A stretch of DNA of 64,000 nt from Stigonema ocellatum SAG 48.90 = DSM 106950 (GCA_016903675.1 JADQBA010000022.1:1-64000); one strand, 5' to 3'. Positions 37,104-46,339 are shown, counted from the stretch's first letter. The notes: generated from the letters alone by a model not told the origin. Made by a program: numbers and translations.

Positions 37104-37604
37104 TTACACTAAATGCCAAACTATAGTACCAGCAACGAACAACACAGCCAAGCCTGCAAAAGTAATTTGTAGCCGCTGAATGATGGGTTGGATTTGGTAG
37201 GTGACAATTAAGCGATCGCGCATGAGTACGGACTGTGGTTTTGTCCACGTTTGACCGTCGTACCACCCTGATTCTTCGTAAAAAATTATCGGACTTTCGA
37301 GGCGATCGCGAACATAAGACCAGCCCAAATACAACCGTACCAATGCTAGAATCACCCCTATGCTTGCTCCTGCTGCCGTACAAAGCATAAACTGTGGGAT
37401 ATACTTTTGTGGAGGAAAGCTTGCTGCTACAACTGGTTCTGACAGCAGCGCTGAGAAACCCCCAATCCAGGCTATTTTCGTGATGTACTCGCCCCAACTT
37501 AAAGTACAGTCACGAAATAGCCAAGAAGATTTTAACTCTTCGTACTCATTTAGTGGTTGTTGCTCGGTGGGTACTGGACAGTTTGACACCGAAGAGTTAA
37601 TCAT
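37104..37604 (-). CDS. CGLD27-family (DUF1230) membrane protein
   Basis: 166 residues with two pairs of hydrophobic segments (about 43-60, 72-92 and 145-165) and the motifs CPVPTEQQPLNEYEEL, LYLGWSYVRDRLESP, YEESGWYDGQTWTKP. These are the marks of the CGLD27 family, conserved in cyanobacteria and green plastids and linked in algae to photosynthetic adaptation. Its start overlaps the rsfS stop by four bases (ATGA), so the two are translated together. Confidence 0.93.
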   Translation of the reverse strand: MINSSVSNCPVPTEQQPLNEYEELKSSWLFRDCTLSWGEYITKIAWIGGFSALLSEPVVAASFPPQKYIPQFMLCTAAGASIGVILALVRLYLGWSYVRDRLESPIIFYEESGWYDGQTWTKPQSVLMRDRLIVTYQIQPIIQRLQITFAGLAVLFVAGTIVWHLV

Positions 37605-38062
37605 GTTGGCTTATCCCCAATGTCAATGGTTGTTGGATACTCAATACGCTCTGCATGACCCCAGAACGCTTCTAAATTATAAAACTCGCGCTCCCTTGGC
37701 ATCATAATATGAACGATGAGTTCGCCGTAGTCTTGTAGTACCCAACTTCCCTCTGCTTTGCCTGCTGTCCGTAAGGGACGGCGTTTCCACTCAGCTTCTA
37801 CTTTTTGTTCTATTGCTTCGGCGATCCCCCTTACCTGCGCCTTGGAATAGCCAGTCACTACCACAAAGTAATCCGCTAGGTAGGATACATCTGCTACGAA
37901 CAGCAGTAATATCTCACCAGCTTTTCGGTCTGCGGCTGCATCAGCGATGGTTAACGCTATCTTTTTACTCACATCCTCAGTGTCAGCTAATGTAGCTTTG
38001 AGTACACTGTTTGTCACTGTGACAGATTGTAATGGGAAATTTGCTTGGAAATAATCTGACAT
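37601..38062 (-). CDS. rsfS: Ribosome silencing factor RsfS
   Basis: 153 residues, Iojap/RsfS domain about 28-140 with DVSYLADYFVVVTGYSKAQV, EGSWVLQDYGELIVHIM and FYNLEAFWGHAE. RsfS binds ribosomal protein uL14 and keeps subunits apart during starvation. It sits between yqeK upstream and CGLD27 downstream, a common cyanobacterial order. Confidence 0.95.
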   Translation of the reverse strand: MSDYFQANFPLQSVTVTNSVLKATLADTEDVSKKIALTIADAAADRKAGEILLLFVADVSYLADYFVVVTGYSKAQVRGIAEAIEQKVEAEWKRRPLRTAGKAEGSWVLQDYGELIVHIMMPREREFYNLEAFWGHAERIEYPTTIDIGDKPT

Positions 38063-38177
38063 TAAACCTCAGCTACTTAATTTTTCTGGCGACAGTTTTT
38101 TACAATTACTGACAAACAACAATTAAATTCAAATGGTGTGAATTGATTTTTTTGAATGCTAACAAAAAAAACAGTGC

Positions 38178-38774
38178 TTATGCGGTTGATTGTGCAATTA
38201 GCTGTTTGGATTTCGACCTGAGACAAAACCAATTGCGGGTTGTGATGATTCGGGGATGAATCAAACTAGGGCTTTCTAGTAAGAATTTGAGGGTGTAATC
38301 ACAGGTCAGCCAGACAGCCTGATATATATTGTGACGACTAATTTGTCTTAAAGCTTGTAATTCCGATGTATCGCCGCGTCCTGGCTCTAAGCTATCCGCT
38401 AAGAATACAATACAGCTGAGCAGACCCATGCCTGGTCTACCTAAAGTGTGATTAGCGATCGCTTGTAATATTTCTTCATCCTTTATGCCAAAAACATCTC
38501 TTGCTACGATGGCGCTCACATCTGCGTGCAACAGATGGGGATTTGCTTCCAAGACCTCATCTACTTCTAACCCATCTGCCGAAGCCATCTTTAAGAGTTG
38601 TTGCGGCTTGAAATATTTTGCCAAATCATGCATCAAACCAGCAATTGAAGCTTTTTCTTGATCCAAGTTATAATTTACAGCCAAGTCCATTGCCATCTGC
38701 TCGACCCTGAGAATGTGGTTGACCCTGGGAGGTGGAACATTCTCGGCTAACCAAGCTATGACTTGTTCGCGCAT
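38178..38774 (-). CDS. yqeK: HD-domain hydrolase YqeK (symmetrical Ap4A hydrolase)
   Basis: 198 residues with HD motifs: NHILRVEQMA, GLMHDLAKYF (metal ligands), NPHLLHADVSA, ANHTLGRPGM and FLADSLEPGR. The family splits diadenosine tetraphosphate into two ADP. It lies 115 bp ahead of rsfS on the same strand, as in many bacteria. The C-terminal 20 residues are basic and less conserved. Confidence 0.92.
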   Translation of the reverse strand: MREQVIAWLAENVPPPRVNHILRVEQMAMDLAVNYNLDQEKASIAGLMHDLAKYFKPQQLLKMASADGLEVDEVLEANPHLLHADVSAIVARDVFGIKDEEILQAIANHTLGRPGMGLLSCIVFLADSLEPGRGDTSELQALRQISRHNIYQAVWLTCDYTLKFLLESPSLIHPRIITTRNWFCLRSKSKQLIAQSTA

Positions 38775-39010
38775 AATAGCTGTACACTCGAATAAAGGGT
38801 TTTAAAGCGAGATTTTCTACATCTCCTATTATAATGAAAATAGGGAATGGGGAGTAGGGAGTGGGGAACTCGGGGCCCCCTCTGGGGTAATGGTGCACTG
38901 GGGAGTGGGAAGAGGAATTTTTCTGCCTTTGAGCGGTAAGACAGCGCTCTTGACGGCGACTGCGTAAGGGTTGAGTTCTCCCTTGGAACGAGGATCACCC
39001 GAAGGGGGAT

Positions 39011-40303
39011 TTATAGTGGCGGTAGTTGTTGTGTATGAATTCCTGCTAGGGATTGAAATGTCTCAAGTGATGCTTGATTTGCCGTCACAGAGTAAAACAA
39101 AGACTCATATTGAGTCAATGCTTGCTCGAATGTATACTGGTCAAGGGCATATTGACGACTGTTATAACCCAGAGTTTTGACTTTTTCTGGATGTTGGTAC
39201 AAATTCAAAATTGCTTTAGCTAGAGCATGGGGGTCTTCTGGAGGAACAACAACTCCACCGCCACTTTGTCTGATCGCTCTTGCTGCTGTGCCATTATTGG
39301 GAACAGATGCAACCAACGCCCGACCACTAGCAAGTAGCACTTGGATTTTTGAGGGCATATTGAAAGATACAACGTTTTTCTTTTGCACCACTAAACCCAC
39401 ATCAGCAGCTGCCAACATTTCTGGCAAATGTTCTCGTGGTTGTAACGGCAGTAGCAAAATATTATCAGCACCGTATTTGAGACATTCTACTTCCAATCGC
39501 TGCAAACCTGTTGCTTCTCCAACGATGACAAAGGCAATATCTGGAATGTGGCGCAACTGGGAAGCAGCTTCGACGACGGTTTCTAAACCTTGGGTGAGGG
39601 CAATATTACCAGAGTATAACACAACGAATTTGCCATTCAGGTTATGGGCAGAACGGAAAGCGTTATTTTCTTTTGGCAAGGGGCGGATGAAATTGACATC
39701 AACCCAATTAGGAATTTGCACAATTTTGCTTGCTGGTACTTTTTTAGCCAGTAAGTTGTCTATAAACCCATCAGCGATCACACTAATTTTGGTAGCGGTG
39801 CGGTAGGCAAATTTTTCTAACACTGCAAACAAGTGGATGAGCAATTTATTTTTCAGCAGACCGACATTGACTGCTGCTTCTGGTAATATATCTTGAAGAT
39901 TTAGCACCACAGGGCTATTGTGGAGCCATCCTAAAAGAGCAGTTGGGATGCAAACCGGCAGCGAGGGCGATGTGGAGAGAATAACATCTGGACGCCAACC
40001 CATAAGGGCTGGGAGAAAACTCGTGACAACGAAGCTAGCATCTAGCAAAACCCGATCTAGTAAGTTAGGTTGTGGACGAATCCAAACATAACTACGTTGA
40101 ATTTGAACACCATTTTTGACTTCAGTAAAATACAACTTGCCCCGATAGCTCTCGTAAATCCGACGCTCAGGGTAGTTGGGCATAGCGGTAACAACACGCA
40201 CTTGGTGTCCACGCTTGACCAATCCCTCTGCTAATTCAGTCATCAGGGGAGCAATTCCAATTGGTTCTGGATAGTAGTTGTATGAGTAAATTAAAATTCG
40301 CAT
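39011..40303 (-). CDS. Glycosyltransferase family 4, WcaI-like
   Basis: 430 residues, GT-B fold. N-terminal half MRILIYSYNYYPEPIGIAPL with the PNYPERRIYESYRGK region typical of WcaI-type colanic-acid transferases; C-terminal half with VVLYSGNIALTQGLETVVEA and the nucleotide-binding MPSKIQVLLASGRALVA. It probably adds a sugar to an exopolysaccharide unit at the inner membrane. The next gene upstream is a sugar transferase on the same strand, 515 bp away. Confidence 0.9.
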   Translation of the reverse strand: MRILIYSYNYYPEPIGIAPLMTELAEGLVKRGHQVRVVTAMPNYPERRIYESYRGKLYFTEVKNGVQIQRSYVWIRPQPNLLDRVLLDASFVVTSFLPALMGWRPDVILSTSPSLPVCIPTALLGWLHNSPVVLNLQDILPEAAVNVGLLKNKLLIHLFAVLEKFAYRTATKISVIADGFIDNLLAKKVPASKIVQIPNWVDVNFIRPLPKENNAFRSAHNLNGKFVVLYSGNIALTQGLETVVEAASQLRHIPDIAFVIVGEATGLQRLEVECLKYGADNILLLPLQPREHLPEMLAAADVGLVVQKKNVVSFNMPSKIQVLLASGRALVASVPNNGTAARAIRQSGGGVVVPPEDPHALAKAILNLYQHPEKVKTLGYNSRQYALDQYTFEQALTQYESLFYSVTANQASLETFQSLAGIHTQQLPPL

Positions 40304-40818
40304 AATAAATTAGTCAGAAGAACTCTGATTGTTTGTGCAATAACGACATTTGCCTTCAAAATTGGCGTTTTTAATGCGCCTTTATTGCATTGTCTCTTCA
40401 GACTCTCTTAATGTCAGTGTTCTTCATTGAAGATAGTGTAAATTTTTACTTTATATACTGATATTGTTAAAGATAAATTTGTTACTGAACAAAACGGTAA
40501 TAAAGTTTTGCTATAGTGTTTTTGCGTAAATAAATATAACAGGATAACAGGATAACAGGGAATGAAGAACTCCCTTTTTCCCACGTAAGCGTTCCGGGGT
40601 GAGCAAGTCAGGGGATCGGGAACACAGGGGATCGGGAATTGGAAAATGATTAATTTATCTCCCCCCACTCCCCATGTTTCTTGAGATCACCCCACAGGCT
40701 ACGCACCACCCCCCACAAATCAAAAAACTCCTAACTCCTAACTCCTAACTCCTAACTCCTAACTCCTAACTCCTAACTCCTAACTCCTAACTCCTAACTC
40801 CTAACTCCTAACTCTCAC
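40304..40818. repeat. Gap with about 12 tandem CTCCTAA heptamers
   Basis: CTCCTAA units run without interruption from about 40727 to 40812, ending three codons before the next gene's stop. The part before has AACAGGATAACAGGATAACA (40539-40558) and G-rich patches but no gene. The heptamers are the same type as those at 37036 and 43021. Confidence 0.85.
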
Positions 40819-41820
40819 TTAAACAGCACCACTCTTTTTGTCTAACAAAACAGCTACTGTTTTAAAGATCAGCTTGAGATCGTACAGTAAGCTCCAGTTT
40901 TTTTGATACTGCAAATCTAGGCGAATTACGTCCTCAAATTTACGCACAGTAGACCGTCCATTCACTTGCCATTCTCCGGTCATACCGGGTTTGACATCCA
41001 AACGTTGCCACTCTGGTACTTCATAGCGCTCAACTTCGTTGGGTGTAGGTGGTCTAGTGCCAACTAAACTCATTTCTCCTTTAAGAACGTTCCAGAATTG
41101 TGGTAGTTCATCCAAACTGGTTCGTCGCAAAAAACGACCCACTCGCGTCACTCTTGGGTCGTTGTCAATCTTAAAAAATGCCCCTTGGGCTTGGTTTTGC
41201 TTTTCTAGTTCGGCTTTCTTAGCTTCTGCATCAACATACATCGAGCGGAATTTCCAAATGCAAAAACGCTTACCCATCCAACCACAGCGGGTTTGAGCAA
41301 AGAAAATAGGACCGTAATCGTCAAGTTGAATAGCAACAGCAATGGGGATAAACAAAATTCCTGTAATAACCATACCTATGAGTGCCCCAACGATGTCTAT
41401 GAACCTTTTCATCCAAGAGCGCACAGAAGGATGTGTTGTCGGTAGCTGCTCTTCGAGTTGACGGTTTGAGGATGGTGGTATGTCACCACCATCCTCTATT
41501 GAAAAAGTATCATTCAATCCTGTAAGGTTGAGTACTGCCATGACCTGAGGGGTAACATTCATCAGTATAAATTCAAATTTTTTTTCTTGACCTAGTTTGA
41601 AGTTACTCACCAAGGCACCTAAACCACTACTATCCATAAAAGTGGTGTGGCGAAAGTCAATGATGATTTTCTTGGGAACTGGATTGACCCTGGTTAATTC
41701 TTGGCAGGTTTGCTTAAAGGCTACAGCCTCAAGCACGCTCAACCGTGCGGATACCTGCACTATTGCCGTATCATTTAAGAACGTAACGGGAAAATCTGCC
41801 TCTAGAGGTTGGCTAGTCAT
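40819..41820 (-). CDS. STAS domain fused to a polyprenyl-phosphate sugar transferase
   Basis: 333 residues. Residues about 8-108 form a STAS/anti-sigma-antagonist domain with the phosphorylatable serine in FMDSSGLGALV. Residues about 133-333 form a bacterial sugar transferase: one membrane segment (IVGALIGMVITGILFIPIAV), the KFRSMYVDAE and SLDELPQFWNVLKGEMSLVGTRPP motifs (SLDELPQFWN carries the active site Asp-Glu), and NGRSTVRKFEDVIRLD. It would start a repeat unit on undecaprenyl phosphate; the STAS part suggests partner-switch control by a kinase or phosphatase. Confidence 0.93.
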   Translation of the reverse strand: MTSQPLEADFPVTFLNDTAIVQVSARLSVLEAVAFKQTCQELTRVNPVPKKIIIDFRHTTFMDSSGLGALVSNFKLGQEKKFEFILMNVTPQVMAVLNLTGLNDTFSIEDGGDIPPSSNRQLEEQLPTTHPSVRSWMKRFIDIVGALIGMVITGILFIPIAVAIQLDDYGPIFFAQTRCGWMGKRFCIWKFRSMYVDAEAKKAELEKQNQAQGAFFKIDNDPRVTRVGRFLRRTSLDELPQFWNVLKGEMSLVGTRPPTPNEVERYEVPEWQRLDVKPGMTGEWQVNGRSTVRKFEDVIRLDLQYQKNWSLLYDLKLIFKTVAVLLDKKSGAV

Positions 41821-41951
41821 GAAGCCCTACACTTTTATTGCCATATAAACATCATCAGCCAAACATTAGTTTGTCCTAGCAAATAACCTAACCTAATGTT
41901 TTATCAAGAGGAATGAGGGATAATCGCTAGTTACTAGGTTTGAAATTGGGG

Positions 41952-42113
41952 ATGACCAGCGACAGTTCACAATATAACAAGAAGCCCAAAAATATCCTTG
42001 CTATTTTACCGACTTGGCGCAATAACGCGCTTGTATTAGCCAAGTTCACCGAAGGTCACGGCTCAGCAAAAGCCTTGCCAGAGCATTTTCGCAGCATTGC
42101 TATCATAAGATGA
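41952..42113 (+). CDS. Possible 53-aa protein coupled to queE
   Basis: ATG at 41952 opens a frame of 53 codons whose TGA (42111-42113) overlaps the queE ATG as ATGA. The product MTSDSSQYNKKPKNILAILP then TWRNNALVLAKFTEGH is not low complexity and not a repeat. I do not recognise it. It may be a real small protein, or an upstream ORF that couples translation into queE. Confidence 0.4.
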   Translation: MTSDSSQYNKKPKNILAILPTWRNNALVLAKFTEGHGSAKALPEHFRSIAIIR

Positions 42114-42907
42114 CTAATAAAACTCCCATAACACCCAATGCACGCCTGATAGAGGTCTTTTCTGCTATCCAAGGGGAAGGACTGAACGTGGGAACACGTC
42201 AAATATTTATTCGCTTTGCCCTGTGTGACCTACGCTGTCATTTTTGTGACAGCGCCCATACTTGGGATGCACCCGCTAATTGTCGGAGAGAACAATCACC
42301 AGGATTACGTGACTTTGAAATTTACTCAAACCCAGTTCCACTAGCTACGTTAGTAGAATGGGTTGAGCGACAAAATCAGCCAGGTCTACACGATAGTATA
42401 AGCCTTACTGGAGGTGAACCACTTCTTCATGCCCAATTCTTGATGCAATTTTTACCTAAGGTACGTTCAATAACAGGGTTGCCTATATACTTGGAAACTG
42501 GTGGACATCGCCCAGAACAACTAGCTATGATTCTGCCCTATTTGGACTCTGTAGGCATGGATCTCAAACTACCCAGCACCAGTGGTGAAAGCCATTGGCA
42601 AGAACATGCAAAATTTCTCCAACTCTGTTACGACGCACAATTAGAAGTTTTTGTGAAGATAGTCATCTCTGGCAACACATATGCTTCTGAGTTGGAACAG
42701 TCAGCCCTATTAGTAGCATCAGTCAGTCCTGAAATTCCAGTATTTTTACAACCTGTAACACCTTTGGAAGCACCTGTTGGTTTCACACAAATACCCGTGC
42801 TTGCTCCTTCTCCCCATCAAGTTTTGAATTGGCAAGCTTTGATGAAGCGGTTTGTTAAGCGAGTACGTGTGGTGCCCCAAACGCATAAAATGCTGAACCA
42901 GCTTTAG
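42110..42907 (+). CDS. queE: 7-carboxy-7-deazaguanine synthase QueE
   Basis: 265 residues. The radical-SAM cysteines are C39, C43 and C46 in the CxxxCxxC form (CDLRCHFC), with the N-terminal EVFSAIQGEG and the SLTGGEPLLH SAM site. QueE contracts 6-carboxytetrahydropterin to 7-carboxy-7-deazaguanine for queuosine synthesis, using Mg2+ and SAM. Its start overlaps a 53-codon ORF; directly after the stop begins a long GGGGGAGT tandem array. Confidence 0.95.
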   Translation: MTNKTPITPNARLIEVFSAIQGEGLNVGTRQIFIRFALCDLRCHFCDSAHTWDAPANCRREQSPGLRDFEIYSNPVPLATLVEWVERQNQPGLHDSISLTGGEPLLHAQFLMQFLPKVRSITGLPIYLETGGHRPEQLAMILPYLDSVGMDLKLPSTSGESHWQEHAKFLQLCYDAQLEVFVKIVISGNTYASELEQSALLVASVSPEIPVFLQPVTPLEAPVGFTQIPVLAPSPHQVLNWQALMKRFVKRVRVVPQTHKMLNQL

Positions 42908-43140
42908 GGAGTGGGGAGTGGGGGAGTGGGGGAGTGGGGGAGTGGGGGAGTGGGGGAGTGGGGGAGTGGGGGAGTGGGGAGTGGGGAGTGGGGGAGTGGG
43001 GGAGTGGGGGAGTGGGGGAGTTAGGAGTACAACTAACACCTAACAACTAACAACTAACACCTAACACCCAACACCTAACACCTAACACCCAACACCTAAC
43101 ACCTAACTCCTAACACCCAACACCCAACACCCAACAACAA
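42907..43140. repeat. Two abutting tandem-repeat arrays after queE
   Basis: GGGGGAGT octamers run from 42907 to about 43020, beginning at the last base of the queE stop. They pass directly into CTAACACCTAACAAC-type units (about 43021-43138), which end at the DUF3318 stop. The whole convergent gap is thus repeat DNA of two different unit types. Confidence 0.9.
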
Positions 43141-43141
43141 T

Positions 43142-43786
43142 CTACATTCCGTCGTCGTCTATATTCCTGGATTTTGCTTTGACTTTATTAGCACTGCGTT
43201 TGAGGGCTGAAAGTCGTGCTTCGTATTTAGACCGCTGGCGCTTGCTAGGAGTGGTGTCAATCAAGGTTTTCAAGGCACTACCCAGACTCTTGTAAGCGTT
43301 GGCGAGGCTATAACCAAAGCGCGTTGCTAGGGCGATCGCTTTATCGTCGGCATCAGTCAATTCTTTAATTTGCTTGTCGCCACTATTTTTGCGATACAGT
43401 CGCCAGCCTGAAACACTACATAGAGCCAACGCCAGCAACAACAGCAATCCATCCTGCACCCACAACTCACCAACAGCACCACCTAACCCAATTGCCAAGG
43501 CTGCCATTTCCCAGCCATCTTTGGGGATCGTGTCATTTTGAATGCGGGCAACTTCGTGCCAGAATAGCAGATTACGCTGATCCATCGCGAGTGAATCCCA
43601 TTTCACCAGATCAATTTGAATTTCTACCTGGTCTTTACCAATTTCTTCGCAACGGACCAGGGGTGGATTGACTTCAGTTGTACCTTCAACCGTGACCCAG
43701 CTCTGCAATTCTGGCGGTAATAAACCTTTTAACCGCCGTAGTTCACTCATTTCAGCTTTAGCAGAGGAGGTTGCATAGGATGTCAT
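43142..43786 (-). CDS. DUF3318 protein
   Basis: 214 residues: an N-terminal soluble part with SELRRLKGLLPPELQSWVTV and WDSLAMDQRNLLFWHEVARI, two membrane segments (about 96-125) and a basic C-terminal part (KRQRSKYEARLSALKRSANK). This is the DUF3318 family found in cyanobacteria; function unknown. It converges on queE across a tandem-repeat array. Confidence 0.85.
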   Translation of the reverse strand: MTSYATSSAKAEMSELRRLKGLLPPELQSWVTVEGTTEVNPPLVRCEEIGKDQVEIQIDLVKWDSLAMDQRNLLFWHEVARIQNDTIPKDGWEMAALAIGLGGAVGELWVQDGLLLLLALALCSVSGWRLYRKNSGDKQIKELTDADDKAIALATRFGYSLANAYKSLGSALKTLIDTTPSKRQRSKYEARLSALKRSANKVKAKSRNIDDDGM

Positions 43787-44275
43787 AATATCCAGCCCTA
43801 TAAATCTTCAGTATATTGAGGGTATCACTTTGGAGTATAGCTATTTCACCGACGCTCCGACTCACTCGAGAGGAAAACTTCCCCACTTTTTCTCAGCTTT
43901 CATTCCCTTTTTGAGAAGTTGAAGCAACTCAGGAGCCTGTTGAAGAATACTGTATCACAGTCTCTTTCCCAGTTTTACGTTCCCTGGTTCAAGCCCTATT
44001 TCCATCACTTCTGGTGAGGCGAGGTATCGCCCTCAGTATCTACAAGCTGGATTTACCCACAACAGACAACGGTTGAATTGTTGTTCTGTGGGCAACGAGT
44101 TTTTTGGAGCCTATTCTATAATAGCGCGAAATAATTCGTGAGATTCGCCGAAAGCCGGTTTCTTGCAGTTTGAATTCTCACAACATTTTGTTAAAATTCC
44201 AATACAAAAGACTTTTTTGTGAACAGTTATTACAAATTATGTAAACATTGGTAAAAAAAGAGTGCTATTTGCTGC
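43787..44275. other. 489-bp gap, no gene, one large imperfect hairpin
   Basis: Holds an imperfect hairpin around 44050-44098 (TTACCCACAACAGACAAC with TTGTTGTTCTGTGGG) that could end the HNH gene's transcript or come from a repeat. AAGCCGGTTTCTTGC at 44153 resembles half of the AACCCGG palindrome family. No coding sequence seen. Confidence 0.4.
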
Positions 44276-44707
44276 TTAGTCCACTGGAGGATGCCAACCA
44301 GCGAGTACCCAGTAACTGCGAACTTCCAGCGCATCTGGATCATCACTCAAATGTAAAGCTGCAATTGTTGCTCGACCAATCGGTGTTTTGCCAACAATAC
44401 GCACACCATCTTCACTCCAGAAAAAATGCTCAAACCATAGGTGGGTACGCGGATTGAAGAGTTTTACCTTTTCGCCCGTTTCCGGGTCAACCCCTACAAT
44501 TTTATCGCTTTTGTAACGATTGCAAAGCGGACAAGCTAGCCACAAGTTCGATTCATCATTGCTACCGCCTTTAGCAATGGGAATAATATGTTCGATTTCC
44601 AAACGTGCCATCACCAAATGCTGAGGACTCAAGCAATAACCACAGCGATTTCTAGCAATAGTGCGGACACGACGTTCTATCTCTATAGGAATGTAAGTTC
44701 GAGCCAT
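44276..44707 (-). CDS. HNH endonuclease
   Basis: 143 residues. Core CGYCLSPQHLVMARLEIEHI, PIAKGGSNDESNLWLACPLC and NRYKSDK holds the zinc-binding CxxC pairs and the HNH catalytic residues. The C-terminal half (LFNPRTHLWFEHFFWSEDG) is typical of the small cyanobacterial HNH proteins. It follows a 120-aa RHH-like gene by five bases on the same strand. DNA target unknown. Confidence 0.9.
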   Translation of the reverse strand: MARTYIPIEIERRVRTIARNRCGYCLSPQHLVMARLEIEHIIPIAKGGSNDESNLWLACPLCNRYKSDKIVGVDPETGEKVKLFNPRTHLWFEHFFWSEDGVRIVGKTPIGRATIAALHLSDDPDALEVRSYWVLAGWHPPVD

Positions 44708-44712
44708 TGCTG

Positions 44713-45075
44713 TTACGTGAGAGATGGTTTTAAACCACGGTCAACAGCTACTTTCAAGGCTCTCGCTTTACGTACCCAACCACGTCGGTAGACTTGCATG
44801 AGTTCATCTAGTTGACGAACTTCTGCATCATGAAGCTGACCTTCTCGGTTACGCGCTAAGAGGTCACTAAAAACCTCTTGCTGTTGAGGTTCCATCAGCA
44901 GGTCGCACAAAGCCAAAACCTGCTTATCAGGTAGTAACTCAATAGGTAAGTCGGTAATGGCGCGGTCAATCAATTCTACTAATACATCTTCCAGTCGCTG
45001 ATGTGTGAGAGCAGCGATTTCCTTTGCTCTTTGTACCAGCGTCTCAGGGAGTTCTAATGTGATCATTTCAGCCAT
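44713..45075 (-). CDS. RHH-like 120-aa partner of the HNH gene
   Basis: The N-terminus MITLELPETLVQRAKEIAAL, then LEDVLVELIDRAIT, fits one strand and two helices of a ribbon-helix-helix domain. The remaining 70 residues are helical (LMEPQQQEVFSDLLARNREG). It ends five bases before the HNH start, so the two are one unit. A regulator or antitoxin-like partner of the nuclease is likely by position only. Confidence 0.75.
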   Translation of the reverse strand: MAEMITLELPETLVQRAKEIAALTHQRLEDVLVELIDRAITDLPIELLPDKQVLALCDLLMEPQQQEVFSDLLARNREGQLHDAEVRQLDELMQVYRRGWVRKARALKVAVDRGLKPSLT

Positions 45076-45143
45076 TTGCTACCAGCTTTGTCTTTTACCT
45101 TTCATTGTAGGGGTAAGTTTGCAAGAGTTATCGCCCGTACTAT

Positions 45144-45992
45144 CTATTGCGACTTATCAAAGATGAGCAGTCCGTTTTCGCTCCCAGTGTCGTAAGAGAT
45201 TTCTAGTTGTCCCTGGTCATTAATTCGATAATTTTGTGCTCCTATCAATGCTCCAAAGTAGCGGGATTCCTGATCTGAAATTTCTTCCCTGAAGCAGAAT
45301 TTTAGGGTGGACGCAAAACTATTGGGGTTTACTTGGAACACATCGCCACTGGTCTGGTATGCAGCGGTGTAGAAATTGCAGCCACCTGAGCCTGTGACTC
45401 GATCCTCGGTAAAATGGGCAGTAATATTACTACCACCCACATCAGTAACAGGTTCTGACAGGTTGTCAGGAGAACCCAATTTCACCAATGTCCAAGACGT
45501 TCCTGTCAAGTTAACTGTGGACATGTCTGCATTGGCAAAGAGCAGCACACCATTTTCATCAGCCGTCTCGTAAAAAATTTCCAGTTGTCCTTGGTCATTT
45601 ATCTGGTAGCTCTTTACCGCTGCTAAGTCTACAAAATAGCGAGATTCCTGCGCTAGGATTTCTGGGGCACAGCTTTTTTTAGTAGCAGCAGCAGAACCTA
45701 CTGTCAGCAGATCATCATTTGTCTCGTAGGAGGCAATGTAGTTATTGCAACTGCCTGAACCCCTAACTTGATTTTCATTAAACTGGGCAGTAATAGTTGT
45801 GCCATCGATAGGCTCTGACAATTCTTCAGGATTCCCCAAGCTAATTAACTTCCAAGAGGTTCCTGCTAAATTGGTGCTGGAGGTTTGTGCGATCGCTCTT
45901 GAATGATGACTAACTGACACAGCTACTAATACAGCAAATATACCATGTGTCAATGTGGTTAGGAAGCTTCTTTTTGGATTCATAACGTTCAT
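45144..45992 (-). CDS. Exported protein with two META domains
   Basis: About 282 residues from ATG 45992 (a second ATG at 45983 also fits; the frame open to 46049 would put an odd hydrophobic leader before it). A signal peptide with TLTHGIFAVLVAVSVSHHS precedes two similar META domains, each with LAGTSWKLISLG or LTGTSWTLVKLG, a GSGSCNNY or GSGGCNFY motif and a closing QINDQGQLEIFY or RINDQGQLEISY. META (HslJ-like) domains occur in outer membrane or periplasmic stress proteins. The two copies clearly come from a duplication. Confidence 0.88.
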   Translation of the reverse strand: MNVMNPKRSFLTTLTHGIFAVLVAVSVSHHSRAIAQTSSTNLAGTSWKLISLGNPEELSEPIDGTTITAQFNENQVRGSGSCNNYIASYETNDDLLTVGSAAATKKSCAPEILAQESRYFVDLAAVKSYQINDQGQLEIFYETADENGVLLFANADMSTVNLTGTSWTLVKLGSPDNLSEPVTDVGGSNITAHFTEDRVTGSGGCNFYTAAYQTSGDVFQVNPNSFASTLKFCFREEISDQESRYFGALIGAQNYRINDQGQLEISYDTGSENGLLIFDKSQ

Positions 45993-46116
45993 GTTTGGGG
46001 TGTCAGTAGATGTTCCGAGAGTGATAGTGATAACCATAAATAAAAACACTTCGGTATTATATCATTCAGGCACTACCCAAAGGAAAATATAGGAATCCTA
46101 TTCTAAGAACTGAAGA

Positions 46117-46191
46117 AGGGGGACAAGGGGGACAAGGGGGACAAGGGGGACAAGGGGGACAAGGAGGACAAGGAGGACAAGGGGGACAAGC
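46117..46191. repeat. Tandem 9-bp repeat GGGGGACAA, about eight copies
   Basis: Eight GGGGGACAA or GGAGGACAA units in a row in the 470-bp gap 46050-46521. Other parts of this gap have CTTTTGACTTTTGACTTTTG (46243-46262) and the palindrome at 46340; no gene. Confidence 0.9.
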
Positions 46192-46339
46192 CGCTACGCG
46201 GAAATTCAAAATTCGCTCATTCAAAATTTAAAATTTAAAACACTTTTGACTTTTGACTTTTGACTTCCCCTTTGGGGCGGGGTGTTTGTAACTCCTGTTA
46301 GGATTGCTATAGCGATCCGTGGAGGATTCGTGAAAGCCG

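Noticed and set aside
40727..40812. CRISPR array
   Set aside because: Uninterrupted heptamer repeats without spacers; no cas genes in the window. The same applies to the arrays at 42907 and 46117.
42746..43046. Pro/Ser/His-rich ORFs on the minus strand
   Set aside because: They are translations of the GGGGGAGT array and overlap queE; not genes.
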